NCBI GenBank assembly: GCA_037043455.1 | Contig: JAWPHD010006777.1 | Coordinates: 1-64,000 of the forward strand | DNA from: Cyrtodaria siliqua | Taxonomy: Eukaryota > Mollusca > Bivalvia > Adapedonta > Hiatellidae | Direction of reading: 5' to 3' | Length of the DNA stretch: 64,000 nucleotides | Shown: piece by piece, positions 11,573-26,500 of the stretch | Layout of the letters: each line of letters begins with the position of its first letter | How positions within the stretch are numbered: position 1 is the stretch's first letter | Translations under genes and position numbers: made by a program | The notes under the pieces: generated by a model | What the model saw: the letters and a program-made list of their open reading frames with translations, nothing else | Database searches by the model: none | Told to the model about the DNA's origin: nothing

Positions 11573-14500
11573 GTAAACACTAAATGTGACACCTATAACG
11601 TCTTCTTTTGCTGGCGGTTAAATATAAATATTCTTTTCAAAAACACCTAAGTCGATGAAAGTTTTTTCGTCGGAAAGTGCGTTATCGCCCCGTAGCGTTT
11701 CGACCCTGTATATAAACGTCTGCTGTTGTAGTATGATCCTCCACAGTGATGTGCAGAATTTCAAATTCATCTTTTTAAATGAAAGTGCAGATCAATATTT
11801 ACATTGAACATGACGGGGGATTCAAACTCTTCATGCCAGTCAAAGTTGACGCTTACGGTTCATGTAGCCTGGTGTTACCAGTTCTTGACAAGTCTTAAGC
11901 AATCGCTGATACGAAATGAACACAAATACTCGTCTTACCTGTCTCAATTTTCCTAGAGCGATAATCCAATTCAGTTGCATCAAAACAGCAAAGTTACCAA
12001 TAAAGTTTACATCTTTTCATTTTCAAAAGTTCGAAGTAACGTATCAGTCGAAATTAGATTAGTTAAAAAAATGACTAGTATTCGAGGTAGTTTTGAAAAG
12101 AGGCTAATGACATCACAGCTCTATTTTTTTCCACTAAGGTGTCTAATACCAGTCAAAGCTCTAACCTTAAACAGTTACGTTTTTCATAACCTGTGACTGT
12201 TATTAAAAAAACAACTAAAAATGGGATAGTAACCAGAAGCAGTTACTACCACAAAATCATTCAAGTTTAGATGCATTCTATCTTCTGTACAGGAATTTTC
12301 CCTGTATATATATAATTTTCTCCAGGTAGGGTGATGAATTTTCCCTGTATATATATAATTTTCTCCAGGTAGGGTGATTATTCAACTTTACAACCATGCA
12401 ATAAAATTCTATGAGCATCAATGTAAATCCAATGCGCAAAGCCTCTCAAGTTACCTACTGTTATGCAATAAAATTCATTAAAAATCATTTTGTAGGCACC
12501 AACATGACAATTAGTGAACAACAGCTAATTGCATCTTGATGAAGATGTATTTATCCTTACTAATAAGTATTCAGACATAAATAAACACTGCACATTTGGC
12601 AACTATTTTGATTTATTAGCAAATGATCTTGGTAACTGATTTAGGTTACAAAAGGTTATAAGGGAAAAGTATCTGCTACTCTAAACCAAAGGGAGATAAT
12701 AATTTGGCATTTTAATAACTTCCAGCAGTTATAAAACTTGTAACTGTTTAGGGTTAGAGCTCTGACTGAATACGGGACACACATATAATTATATTGTCTT
12801 GTCACTATTTTTTTGTGTGTCAAAATGAAACTGTTTTCTGTACATGGTGAATCAAATGTTTAATACTGTATAAATGAACAGATTCCATCGTTTATTTTTT
12901 ACATTCAGTGATGTTTTTAAACAATATATATTCTTTTTTCATTTGATATTTTAACTAATTTTAGGTAACTTATATTGACTTCCACAGTTTTTTTTCTCAA
13001 AGAGCTCTTCACTGAGCACTGACTGTTCTATTTGTATACGTATTAGGGTAAGGGGTTGTCCGTCAGTCTGTCCATCCTTAAATAATTGTGTATTCCGGAC
13101 GATAACTCCGAAACCATTACACCTACACTCATGAAAAGTCCATTGCCCTAGGTGAGAGGAGGATCCCTATTGTTTTGGTGGTCATTAGGTCAAAGGTCAA
13201 GGTCACTGACCTTATATAGAAAAACACATTCCGGACGATAACTTCGGAACTATAATTCCTACACTCATGAAACTTCATAGGTACATTGCCCAAGGTGAAA
13301 GGAGGATCCCTTTTGTTTTGGGGTCAAAGGTCAAGGTCATCGTGACCTTAGAAAAACGCATTCTGGACGATAACTTCGAAACCATAAACCTAAACTCATG
13401 AAACTTCATAGGTACATTGCCCTAGGTGAGAGGAGGAACCCTATTGTTTTTGGGACCAGTAGGTCAAAGTTCAAGGTCACAGTGACCTTATAGGGAAATA
13501 TGCATTCCGCACAATAACTTCAAAACCATAACACCTAAACTCATGAAAATTCACAGGTACATTACCCTAGGTGTGAGGAGGAACCCTATTGTGTTTGGGG
13601 CCAGTAAGTCAAAGGTCAAGGTCACAGTGACCTTATGTTGAAATATGCATTCCACACAATAACTTCAAAACCGTAACACCTACACTCAGGTACATTGCCT
13701 TAGTAGAGAGGAGGTACCCGATAGTTTCGAAACTATAACACCCATACTTAAGAAATTGTATAGGTATATTGACTGGTGAGAGGAGGACCCTATTGATTTT
13801 GGGTTATGTCAAAGGTCAAGGTCACCATGACATAATATGGAAATTGCCCTTGGTAAGAGAAAATATTGTATTTCATTGGGGTTAGCAGGTCAGTGGTCAA
13901 AATTGCTATAACCTTATGTGGTAATATGCATTCTGCGCAATAACATCAAAACCATAACACCCCCACTGATGAAACTTCTTATGTGCATTGACGTTGGCAA
14001 GGGAAAGAACCTTATTGTCTTTTGGGTCAGTAGACCAAATGTCAAGGTCACCATGACCTTATATGGAAATACACATTCTGCCAAATAACTGTGAAACAAC
14101 AACACTCGCACTCATGAAACTTCATAGATACATTGCGTTGTATATATATTGCCCTTGGTGAGAGGAGGGACCCTATTACTTTTGGGCATAGTAAGTCAAA
14201 GGTCAAGGTCACCATGTTTTCATATGGACATACACATTGCAAATGACAATTCTGAAAATATGATACCCACACTTATTAAACTTCATAGGTGCATTGTCCT
14301 TGGTCAGAGGAGGAAGCCTATTACTTTTGGGTTCAGTAGGTCATCAAGGTCACATTGAACTGACAATGACTAAATCCTAAGACATTTTACTCTCTGTAAC
14401 TTATAACTATTAGACCTATAATTTTGAAACTTTACATAAATAGTTAACCCTTGTTAAAACAACAACCTCTATTAATTTTAAGCTTAGTAGGTCAGATGTC

Positions 14501-17500
14501 AAGGTCACTGTGACCTAATCATGACAAATTCCTTCCTGGCTGTTATTCATGAATATTTGATATACCGTTTTAAAACTTCATACAAATAGTGCTCTTGGTT
14601 AACAACATCCCCTAACAGTTATTTTTTGTTCTAAGGGTTACATTGACCTGACACCTAGGAAATGGGATAAAATGCCCTTGTATTAAAAATTTCAGATGAA
14701 AGAAGAAAAAAGCTTAAAGAGGCAGCAAGAGAACTAGCAAAAGAGAATAGCGGGAAGCCATCATCAAAACCAAAGTTTACAATTGACCAGCTTTTAGATA
14801 AAGTAAGATAACTGTAATCATGTCAGAGCTCCAGATAAGATGCGTATTTGCATTATTATGCATTAAAATTCAAGAAAAACGCATTAGAAATTAAAACTGC
14901 ATACATAAAAACGCATTAGAAATTGGCAAAACGCATAAAGAACCAAATCCTTACTTACTTACTTCCCTTACAGACCTGCTATTATCATGGTCAGCTGATG
15001 CTAAACAAAATAGTTAATATGCGCAACAAAAATGGCAGTTCATCTTAATTTGAAGTGACATCTTCTCGTAAAAAGCATCCAAATGGATAAACTTACCGGT
15101 AAGTTAAAATACTTCTACATGTTGAATATGAATGCAAATGATATCGGTGTTAGTAAACTGTTCTGTTTTGGAAACAGTTTCAGTTAATGCTGTGGATGGC
15201 ATATTGAATATCTTGAAGGTAAAATATTGACGACTTTTATATGTAGTTTTTTGCACCAGTTGCCTGTGAACAATGAAAGGTTAATAAAACCACAGTATAA
15301 TGATCATCCATCATACTAAGTTTAGTGTTTTGAAAAATATTACATTTAAATATTATATTTCTTTTCATTTAGCATTGTCACAGGCAAACAAACATACTGC
15401 AATAAAAAAAACATTCTAATTTAAGCATTGCGGTAAAAAATATGCATTGAAATGATGATTTAAAGGGACACATGGCAATCGTGATTTTTTAAAAACTAGC
15501 GGGTCCCGTTAGTTTTTCTACATAAATTGCATTTGTTCAGTCATTAATATTAATTATAAGAACTGTATTAAGCCATTTGTTTTTGCATATATCAATTTTT
15601 AACATTATTACACCAATAATATATTAAACTTTTAATATAATAAGATGAAATAGTGAATACTTAAAATTTGAATTATTAAATGTAACCAGGGTAAAAGTAA
15701 AACTGGTACTGGATATATAAATCGAGACACCGTTTTAAATACTTCAAAATTGCCGTTTGTCCCTTTAAGCAGTGGCTTTAATTCCAGTGGGTAAAATACC
15801 CTTTAGATCAAAACAGTATCTGGAGCTCTGTAAAAGTAGCTTCATAGTAAATGTCGTGTACTATTAAGGCTACTTTTTAAAACCTTATGTTTTATGAAAA
15901 GTGTTATAAATCATGCCTGATTCAATAATACCTGATAATGGTACATGTAACAGCTATGTGACTGATTTTATAAGCAGCCATCTGGTGAATTTTTTTTGTA
16001 ACACAAATCATTAATGTATGCATAGAGAGTGACGTTGCTTTTCAAGGTATAAATGCAGTTTATACCATTCTTAAATAAACATCTTTATTTCAGTTCTTTG
16101 TTGTGTGCGTCCAGTATGACATTGGATTTCAATTTAGATTTAGCTATGTATTTCGCATAAAAATGTATGCTGTGCATATTTCATTTGTAGGCTCAGGACT
16201 GTATAGACAGGTTTGAGTATGAACTGGCCCAGAAGTTTTGTCAACGTGCCCTGGAGATGGAGCCAGACAATGTCCGCGCCCTAGAGACATCCGGTTCCCT
16301 ACTTATTGACCTGGGAAACCATGAAGCAGCAAAACAGGTAAGTTAATGTGGAACTGGACAATGTCTGCACCCTAGAGATGTCTGGTTCTTTACTTGTTGG
16401 CCTGGGAAATCATGAAGCAGCAAAACAGGTAAGTTAATGGGGAATCAGACCATGTACGCGCCCTAGAGACATCTGGTTACCTGCTTATTGATCTGGGAAA
16501 CCATGAAGCAGAAAAACAGTTAACTTAATGTGGAACCAGACAATGTACGTGCCCTAGAAACATACGGTTCCCTACCTATTGACCTACAGGGCTTTTTCCA
16601 GGTTTTTAGGAAAAAAGGACCGTTGTAAATTTGGGAAATTTCTATCTTAAAAAACAACCAAATTGGGAATCTTTTTCATCGATAAAATGGCCAATTGAGA
16701 GTTGTTTACGTCAACATTTTGTAAGTTTGGGCGAGGTAAAAGCCTAAAAGGTATTATCAGGAACACTGTTACATCAATAACATACCTCTGATATTGATTA
16801 GTATGAAACATAAGGGATGTATCACTATAACATACATGTAATAAAAAAAAATATCAATAATAATTAAAAAAATACACTATTTTGCATTGGGAATGGGTCC
16901 GTTTTTTGGCCCCGTTGGACACGTAGAAAAAACCTGATCTGGAAAAGCATAAAGCAGCAAAACAGGTAGGTTAATGATTGTGTTGTTCACAAGGTTGAAC
17001 ATAGTTAAAAATATTTATTAAAAATATAATTCTGTAAGTTTTGTAATGTTAGGTTGGATTGCTATGCATTACTTTATTTCATAATAAATTGAACCCAACA
17101 CTGAACATTCAGAATACATGTTCCTTCAAAGAAACATCTTCAGAACAAAGATTACTTGACATTTTGTTAGCATGAAATGAAGTTTTGAAACAATCATGTA
17201 ACAATGTTTCCAAAAATGTGTAAAATGCTTAAACTTTATCTTCAGTGTTTTGGTCGTGCTGTCACAGTATGCCCCGACAAGGGATATTCCAAATACATGA
17301 ACTTGGGCCAGCTGTTTGAAGGTAGGCTTTTTTTCATATTAGACTGTACAGCTCTTTTTTAAATCCTTTATGGATCATTCATCTAGTCATTTTAATGTTA
17401 AGTTTTTGTGTTGTAGGCGAGACATTCGATCCCGCGGAATTCTTGTTTAAAGCTAATTCAGTATTTAGTTAATCCTACTACATTATGAGGCAATTAAATT

Positions 17501-20500
17501 TATGCTAATTACATGTACCTGTCACTGACAGGGGCCCAGGCAGTGGAGTGTTTCCAGAAAGGCATAGAGTTGATGGTGGTCGAGAAAGAGAAGAGGGAAT
17601 CTGAGGAGGTGGCCGCAGCATGTGGTGGTGGCGATGGCGCACCAGAAATCACAGAAAAGGACATATCCAACGCCTTCCTGTCTATTGCTGAAATATACAT
17701 GACGGATTGCTGGTGAGTAAAGTCTATTGCTGAAATATACATGACGGATTGCTGGTGAGTAAAGTCTATTGCTGAGATATACATGACGCATTGCTGGTGA
17801 GTAAAGTCTATTGCTGAAATACACATGACGGGTTGCTGGTGAGTAAAGTCGATTGCTGAAATATGACGGAGTGCTGGTGAGTAAAGTCTATTGCTGAAAT
17901 ATACATGACGGATTGCTGGTGAGTGAAAATGGAATACTGTAGTGTTGGTGACATGTGAAATACTGTTTACATTCTAGTTTTTAATAGAAAGACATTTATT
18001 GTACTAACTGGTTTTAAAATAGAATAAAACCCTACATGTTTTTGCTGACACAAGATGTAAAACCATATATCTTTTGGGTAATAAGTGAATAAAATAATTG
18101 GATGATTTCTTGGTTTGTTGTGATACCAGATCTTTTTTCATCTCAAAATGAAAAACTGGTATTAAAGTTTTTTACTTTATAACTCACCAACAACTATACT
18201 ATTTCTTGGCTGTGTTTTCTATCGTAATAAAACGGGGTGGCATGGCCCGGTGGATAACACGGTGACCTTGAATCCAGAGGGCCCAAGTTCAAGCCTCACT
18301 GGCACAAAAAGTTTTGTCAGTGTATTCCAGACACTTTTAGTTAATTTCGTCCATAAGATGGGAACCTAAACTGGGGCAGTCCTGAGTATCAGAGATTCCT
18401 CTGTCAGAAAACGTTAAAGAACAACAGAAATCTATTCGTTAATAAGAGTAGGGCAGGTTTCTATGTATCCGTCTCCTCTCTCTATGGGAAAGCTTTACAT
18501 AACCTTCAATGTGTATTCTGTTCTAATAACCCTGAGGATAGTACATGTTGTATGAGAAAATATTTCTGCTCATTTATTTTTAGGGTTGCCTGTTCAATTC
18601 TGTTTGTGGGCTGGCGTGGCGCAGTCTGTAGCGCGGCGGATTTGTAACCGGAGGCCCCGGGTTCAATCCTCCGTGATGCCACTGAGTTTCATTGGTGTGT
18701 TCTTGGGCAAGACACTTTCCCTTAGCCTCGTCCCTCGGATGGGGACGTAAACCGGGCAGTCCCGTGTATCGATCTATCCTCCGAGCATGTTAAAAACCAT
18801 AGGAATCTATTCGATAATAAGAGTAGGGCACGGTTCCTGGATTCCTATATATCCTTCTCCTCTCTCTGGGGCTGCTCTAAATAACCTATACTGTGTTGAT
18901 GAGCCGTTAAACAATATTCAATTTAATTCAATTCTGTTTGAGCTAATATTTTATAAAAAATTCATAGTATGAACCTCAATAAATAGTTAACCCATAAAGT
19001 GTTGAGAAGCAATTAATTTATTCTGTTATAATAACCCTGAAGATGGTACATGTTGTACGAGAAAATATATTTTAAGGGTGTCTGTTCAGTTCTGTTTGAG
19101 CTAATATTTTGTAAAAATTCATAGTATGGACCTGAATTTAAAATAATTAAGCTTGTTTGAACAATGGTTTTATGGAAACTTATGTCAGCACTTGACAAGA
19201 ATGATGACGGAGCAATATTTGTATTAACTGGTGTTTCTTTTAGTTTTGATGATGGTGCTGAAGACAAATGTCGCAGTAGCATAGAGAAGGCAATATCTGC
19301 AGACAAGGACAATCCTGATGCTCTGCAACTCATGGCCAGCTTCCTACTCACTAAAGAAAATAAACAGGTACAGTAGTAGTTGAAACATTAACCAATGAAA
19401 TGGTGTGTTACAGTCTAGTTACATTTGAATTTCTTGTAACAAATTATTTGGAGGCCACCCTATATTATGTTTCCAGTAGATGGAGAAACTATAAACCGTA
19501 GAATTGTACAAGGATCTAAACTTTTCTCATATGCCTGTTGAACATAAGTGAACATTAAATAACAAAAATTGGTGAGGGCTATACAGTTTTGTCCTTGTCC
19601 GTCCGTTCATCTGACGGTAATTTTTGCTCATATTTTAAAAAAAAATCACGAATTACTTTCATATTTTATTTGATGATTACTAAGGTCGTACAAAAACATT
19701 CCGTCATATTTTTGATCACCTGCGACAACAAGGTCAAACACTTGGAAGTTTTGTGTTTGTCGGGGGCATTTGTCGGATATCTGACATTTCTAGTTATTTA
19801 TGTGTTGCAGGAAGCTAAAGAAATGATACAGAAGAGTGTGAATCTATGGTTACCCGAGTTCAAGGCGAGTGAAGAACCGGGGGCTTCCACCAGTGCTGGA
19901 ACAGAGTGCTCACAGGTTAGTCGCACAGTATACTGATGTTCATTATTTAGCTTTTATGTTCATGACTAAATCCCCTCCTTACAAATCTGTCAGATAAGGC
20001 TGTTAACCAATGTCCCAATCTCATTATGAATGGAGTTAAAATGAAATGTACCTCCCACCCAAAATAATCAATATACATCACAAACAGGGATCTGCAGCAG
20101 CTTCTTGTACACAATTTAAAGTGACACATGGCAGTCTTGAAGTATTTATCAAGCAGTAAAACTGTGTATATTCCTATGGTTTGTAGTTTCACTGCCCACT
20201 TAGTTGTTGTCTTCTAAAGATTATAATCCTTCCACCATTTTGCCAAGTGGAGAATCCATTAAGGAACAGCACTATGGAGTGTGGACAGCTAGGTCACATG
20301 ATTTATTATAATACATATTTGTAATAATATTTGTGTACTGAATAAAAGTACTGGAATTTGCCGTTTAACATTTTGCCGTAGGTTTAGAAATATATTGGTG
20401 CAATATAATAAACAACAATGACTAATATTCAAAAGCAGTTTGCTCTGAACTGTTAAAATGGGTGTTAGTAATGATTTGCAAATATTGGAGTGTGTGGTCC

Positions 20501-23500
20501 AGTGGTAGAGTGCCGAACTCCAGATTGAGAGGGCGTGGGTTCGATGCTCTCTGCGGCCACGTTAATTATCCTTGAGAAAGATAATTAATCCACATTGCTT
20601 AGTACTGGTTCTATCCAGGAAGCATCGAGAGTGATTAATATAAGTTGCAAGAACTTGTTTCGCAATCGATGTAAAATAAATATGATTAAACTAATCTGTA
20701 AATATGTAAGTTATGTAGAAAAAGTAAGGGGACCACACAAGTTTAAAAAACACACAAGATTAGCGTGTGTCCCTTAAAATTCTGAAAGTGTTATAACAGT
20801 ATGCTCAACCATGAGATTTAAGGGGACACACGGCAATCTTGATTGGTTTAAAACTCACGGCGTCCCTTAGTTTTCAATATAACTTGCATATTTACAATCA
20901 TTGATATTAATTATTTGAATAATTTAAAGCAAATTGTATTTAAAGATTACTAACTTTTCATAATATTAGACCAATAATATATTTAACAATTTGGCAGAAT
21001 ATTGAAGAAATATGAAATCTCAAATATTAATTTAATTACATACAGGCAGTTTTAAAGTCAAAATGAGGCAGGATTAATAAATCGAGGTACTAATTTTAAT
21101 GCGTTAATAAAACTCAACATGATGCCATGTGTCCCTTTAACATCGGAACAATTGAACAGGTCATCAACACATACAGGTTATTTATAGTCGGCCTAGAGAA
21201 AGGGGAATGATACGTTTGGGAACCTGCCCTATTCCTATGGTCTTTAACGTGGTCGCAGGAAAGACTGTGACACACAGTTAAGTTTTACAAACCTGGTTTA
21301 CGCCCACTTCGGAACAATACTGTGACCTACAACAGTAACTGTAACGCTACTATTTAGGACTGACCTTAAATTGCATTTTTTTTGGATTTATATATGGCCC
21401 GAAATTGTTTGGATATTCTCAAATAGTAAAATGAAACGGGCTCTCTATCAATATTGTTAATTCAAAATGTATTTGATTGTTTGTTCCAGAGCTTTGAGTC
21501 GAGATTAGCAGCTGGAAAAATATTGATAGAAGTTGAGGATCATGAGGTTTGTAGAATGGCTATTGCATGTTAAACTTATATGGCAATTTATAACATAGAT
21601 TTGGGGGCTAATGTGTGCTAAGCATATCCCATCTAAAAGAGCATGGTCTTCTTTGTCTGTCCATTAGCTCATTCTTATGGACGCAATAACTTAGTAAACC
21701 ATTTCAGATTTTCATCAAATTTGATTTGAAGGTTTCGACTACCTAAATTGGTAAACAATATTGGATTTTTATTAAATATTGTTTGAAGAGTAGTTTCAGT
21801 AAGATCTTAGACAAGTTCAACATTGAGCCGAATTGACATGTGGGATTATCATGTCCGTCGAACTAATCAAATTTTTGCTTAGAGCCTCTTGTCTTAAATG
21901 TACCTTAACATCCACCATATCTGTTTGCTCAGCTTGCCATAGAGGTATTAGAGACGTTGTTAGAGGAGGATGACGAGGTTGTAGATGTCTGGTATCTGAT
22001 TGGCTGGGCTAACCATCTCCTTGGTGACGAGGTCAATGCAAGGTCATATCTCAACAAGGCAAATAAGGTGTACAAGAAGACCAAGTGCCAGGATGAGGAG
22101 TTACAGAAGCACGTGAATGAACTGCTAGAGTCTATGGGCACAGGTAGGGCATAATGCTTAAGAGTTTGGCATATAATTAGATTGGCTGTAAAAATGGTTT
22201 GTAGGCATGTGGGAGAGGGATGGTTTGTCCAGTGATTTCATGAATCAAATCACTATTGTTCGGGGCACTTGTTTCAGCCAAAGTTTTTTCTGCAGTAGCT
22301 TGAGCAATTTAAATAATACATACATCAATTAGATCTCATTAGAACTGGTATTTTTAGTGGTAATTAAAATATCTTAGGTTTTAAAATCGGTTGAGAAATA
22401 AATATTTTACAACCCAAAGTATTTTTTGATGGGGCTTTCCCATGTAAATTCCTTGTTGATGGGACAGTAGAAATTAAGAAATTTCAAATAACTTCAGTTA
22501 GCCTTCATATTTTGCTATAAAAATTCAGGGTGTCTTAATTTACGATTATCCAACAATTTAAACCCATTTTGGATAACATTTCTGAAAAATATATATATAT
22601 TTTTTTAAATTTTGCGTGCAGCAGTATTTTGCATTGAAAATGCCCCATCAAAGACAGCTTTTGCGCATGAAATTTTTATTTCTCAACCGATTTTAAGAAG
22701 TAAAGTAATTTTATTTTACCACTAATAATGTCCATTTCACTGATACACACCTGTCCCAGTGATCGATAAGGAACCTGATTCGCGGAGACCAGACGATAAC
22801 ACGGGTCAGGGATCACACGTGGCTTAGGACCACGTGGAGGAAAGTGACATACATTTTTGCGTACTGAACATACAGGGATTGATCGGGAAAAACTATAACA
22901 AATTAAAATCACGCGAGTTTGAATTATTATTTAATACGAATGAAATTCTTCTTTTTAGTGAAGTTTGGTCTAATAGTACATTTGATTATAATGTTAAAGG
23001 CTTTACTCACTACGTTTTGCACAGAACATTGGTACATAAAAATGCACGAAGGGATAGCGGCGGTTTGATAATTTATGTATCTGATAAAATTAGTAAATAC
23101 GTATCGTTAGTAAAAACTGTTGGTGACTGTTTAATGTGGATTAAAATACAAGGACATATTTTTAACTTAGAAGATGATATATTTATGTGCTTATGCTATA
23201 ACATACCCACGGGTAGCAGTAGAGAGGCTTTAATTGATCAAAATATATATGATTATATTTTAGACGATATGCTTTCTATTGAAAGAGACCATAATGACAG
23301 ATGTAATTTCATAATTGTAGGCGATTTAAATAGCCGAGTTGGCAAATTAAATGATTTTGTAGAGCATGAATACTTACATAACCTAGATATGATGCCACCT
23401 GATTATATTGAAGATGTCTACCTGGAGAGAAGTAGTCAAGATTGTACAATTAACGAAAATGGTAAATTGTTGATAAACTTTTGTAAACTAACCGGTCTAC

Positions 23501-26500
23501 GAATTATGAATGGAAGAGTTGGTGATGACAAATATATAGGTAAATATACATGTATTAAGGAGGCGGGCTCGAGTGTTGTAGACTATGTATTATGCAAACC
23601 TGAATTAATAAATTGTTTTAATTATTTTAATATTCGAGATCCAAACATACTGTCAGATCATTGTGAAATAAATTTTTCAGTAAGCTATTCAAAGGTTAAT
23701 GAGTATACACAACCTGATATAGGTACAAATAATGATGATACAAATAATTACGTGAATTTTTGTTATAAATGGGATAACTCTAAAAAAGATTTGTTTCTAA
23801 ATAGCATCAGTGAAACAGAATTTAGGGATAATTTAAATGTTTTAACAGAAAATATACACTCGCTAGAAACTAGGGAAGATCTTGAAGATAATCTGAGCTG
23901 TTTTTATGAAAAGTTTAAAGAAATATGCGATCCAATATTTAAAAAGAAAAAATCACCAGAAACAGTTGTCAGAAAAAATAAAAATAAGCATCAACCATGG
24001 TTTGATCGGGAATGTAAAACAAAAAGGAGCGATTTTTATAATAGACTAAATACATTTAGAAATGACAATAGTTTGGAAAATAGAACACTGATGACTAAAT
24101 CAAGATCAGAATATAAATCATTAACTCGATCAAAACAATATTGTTTCAATAAACAGAAAACACAAAAGCTGGAAATGCTCAGGTATAAAAATGCAAAAGA
24201 ATATTGGAAGATGTTAAAAAATGCCAGTCATATTAATTCAAAGACAAATATCTCCAACTTCACAATTTGCAAATTATTTTAAAGCTGTTAATGACCCACA
24301 TTCTGCATTCTTCCAACCAGATGAAGATATATTATACTTTAACGATCGATATTTAAATGGCGAGTTACAGGTTATGTTTGCTGAACTCGATAACGAAATC
24401 ACTCGTGCGGAAATATATAAAGGATGCACCGAGTTAACTTTAGGACGTTCAGGAGGCTCGGATTATGTAATAAATGAATTCTTTAAATATGGATTTGATC
24501 AATTATCGGCATACTTAGTTGTACTTTTTAACAAAATATTCGACATGGGTTACTTCCCTTATCATTGGACAGAAGGTTATATAGTACCAATACACAAGAA
24601 TGGGGATAAAGACTTACCAGACAATTATCGTGGAATAACTCTTTTAAGTACATTTGGAAAATTGTTCACAAGAATATTAAATACTAGACTAAGTAAATGG
24701 GCGGAAGATTATTTTGTATATACGGAAGCCCAGTCGGGCTTTCGTAAAAATATGGGAACAACTGATAATATTTTTATTCTACATGGTATTGTTAACCATA
24801 TACTAAATGAAAATAAAAAATTGTTTGTTTGCTTTGTAGATTTTACGAAGGCATTTGATTTATTGGTTAGAGATAATATATTTTATAAACTTATCCAATA
24901 CGGAGTAAGAGGAAAAACGCTAAATATTATAAAGTCGTTATATACAAACGTAAAGTCGCGTATTAAACACCAAAACCAACTTAGTGAAAGTTTTAACTGT
25001 TTTATCGGGACCCGTCAGGGGGACTGTTTATCGCCGTTTATATTTTCAATGTACGTAAATGATCTAGAAGAAAACTTTGCTCTAAAAGGTTACAAAGGCG
25101 TAGATATTGATACATTAAAACTTATATTACTCTTATATGCAGATGATATTGTACTCTTCTCTGAAACTGAGGCCGGTTTACAAGAAGGGTTGACTATTTT
25201 AAAGGAATATTGTAACAGATGGAAACTCGTAGTTAATGTTAATAAAACAAAAGTAATGATTTTTAGGAAGGGGGGAAGACTAAGAAGAAATACGGTATTT
25301 ATTTATGATGGTAAAGAACTGGAAATTACAAATCAATTTACGTATCTGGGTATTACAGTTACACCCGGTGGGTCATTCAATAAAACATTTGAAATATTAG
25401 GCGGTCAAGCTTTAAAGGCAATTTTCAAACTGAAGTCATACTTAATTAACTTTGGAGACCTTAAAATAAGCCATACGTTAAATTTATTCGACAAACTTAT
25501 CCTTCCTATTCTAAACTACGGAGCAGAAATTTGGGGTTTCGCAGGTGCCGAATCTCTAGAAAGGATACACTTGCAATTCTGTAAACAACTACTAGGTGTA
25601 AAACGTTCTACACAAAATAACTTTATATATGGGGAACTCGGTAGAACCTCACTAAAAAGTCAACGACTCTCCCATATTATCCGTTTCTGGTTAAAAATAA
25701 CGCGCACCGACAATAGAAAATATATTAAACAAACATATAATATGATGATCGACGATATCACTAAATACCCAAACAAACAAAATTGGGCAATACAAATTAA
25801 AGACTTATTAGAAAAAATGGGCTTTAACGATGTGTGGATTTCTCAAGGAGTCGAAAATATTGACCTGTTTTTACATATTTTTAAACAAAGAGCTAGAGAC
25901 CATTTTATTCAGAATTGGAACGAACAGTTAACCAATTCAAGTAGAGCAAACACTTACATTCTTTTCTCAAACTTTAGTTTTAAAACATATTTAGACATAG
26001 GACTGATAAAGAAATTTAGAATAGCCTTAACTAAATTAAGATTATCTTCCCATCGACTAGAAATAGAAACAGGACGATGGCATAAACCACATAAAATACC
26101 TAGAGAAGAAAGAAAATGCCAACTGTGTAATTCCTTAGAAGATGAATTCCATTTTGTATTGGAATGTCCTTTATATTATGAATTTAGATGTGATCTTATA
26201 CCTAAATTTTATTGGAAACGACCAAATGTTCCTAAATTTATTGAGCTTCTCTCTTCAGAAAAGATTAAAACAATAAAAAATCTATCAACATACATTTTTA
26301 AGAGCTTTAAGAAACGTGATGATATATATTATAATAAATAACACACTTTTCTCCACTCTGAATACTATTTGTTTTTCTTTTTTCTTTTGTTCTTTTCAAA
26401 TTGTTTAAAACAACAACACCTCTTTTATATATGAATCCATAACATGTATCAACTCAGTTTATGCATACCAATATATTGTCAATTACCGGAACTGTATATC

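Noticed and set aside
19589..19936. 115-codon ORF as a separate gene
   Set aside because: Only its last third (19811-19915) is coding, as exon 7 of the Acl4-like gene; the upstream part is intron.
20489..20565. tRNA gene
   Set aside because: A and B boxes are present but the acceptor stem does not pair and a SINE body follows; the same applies at 9765-9843, 41648-41720, 53920-53992 and 18607-18680.
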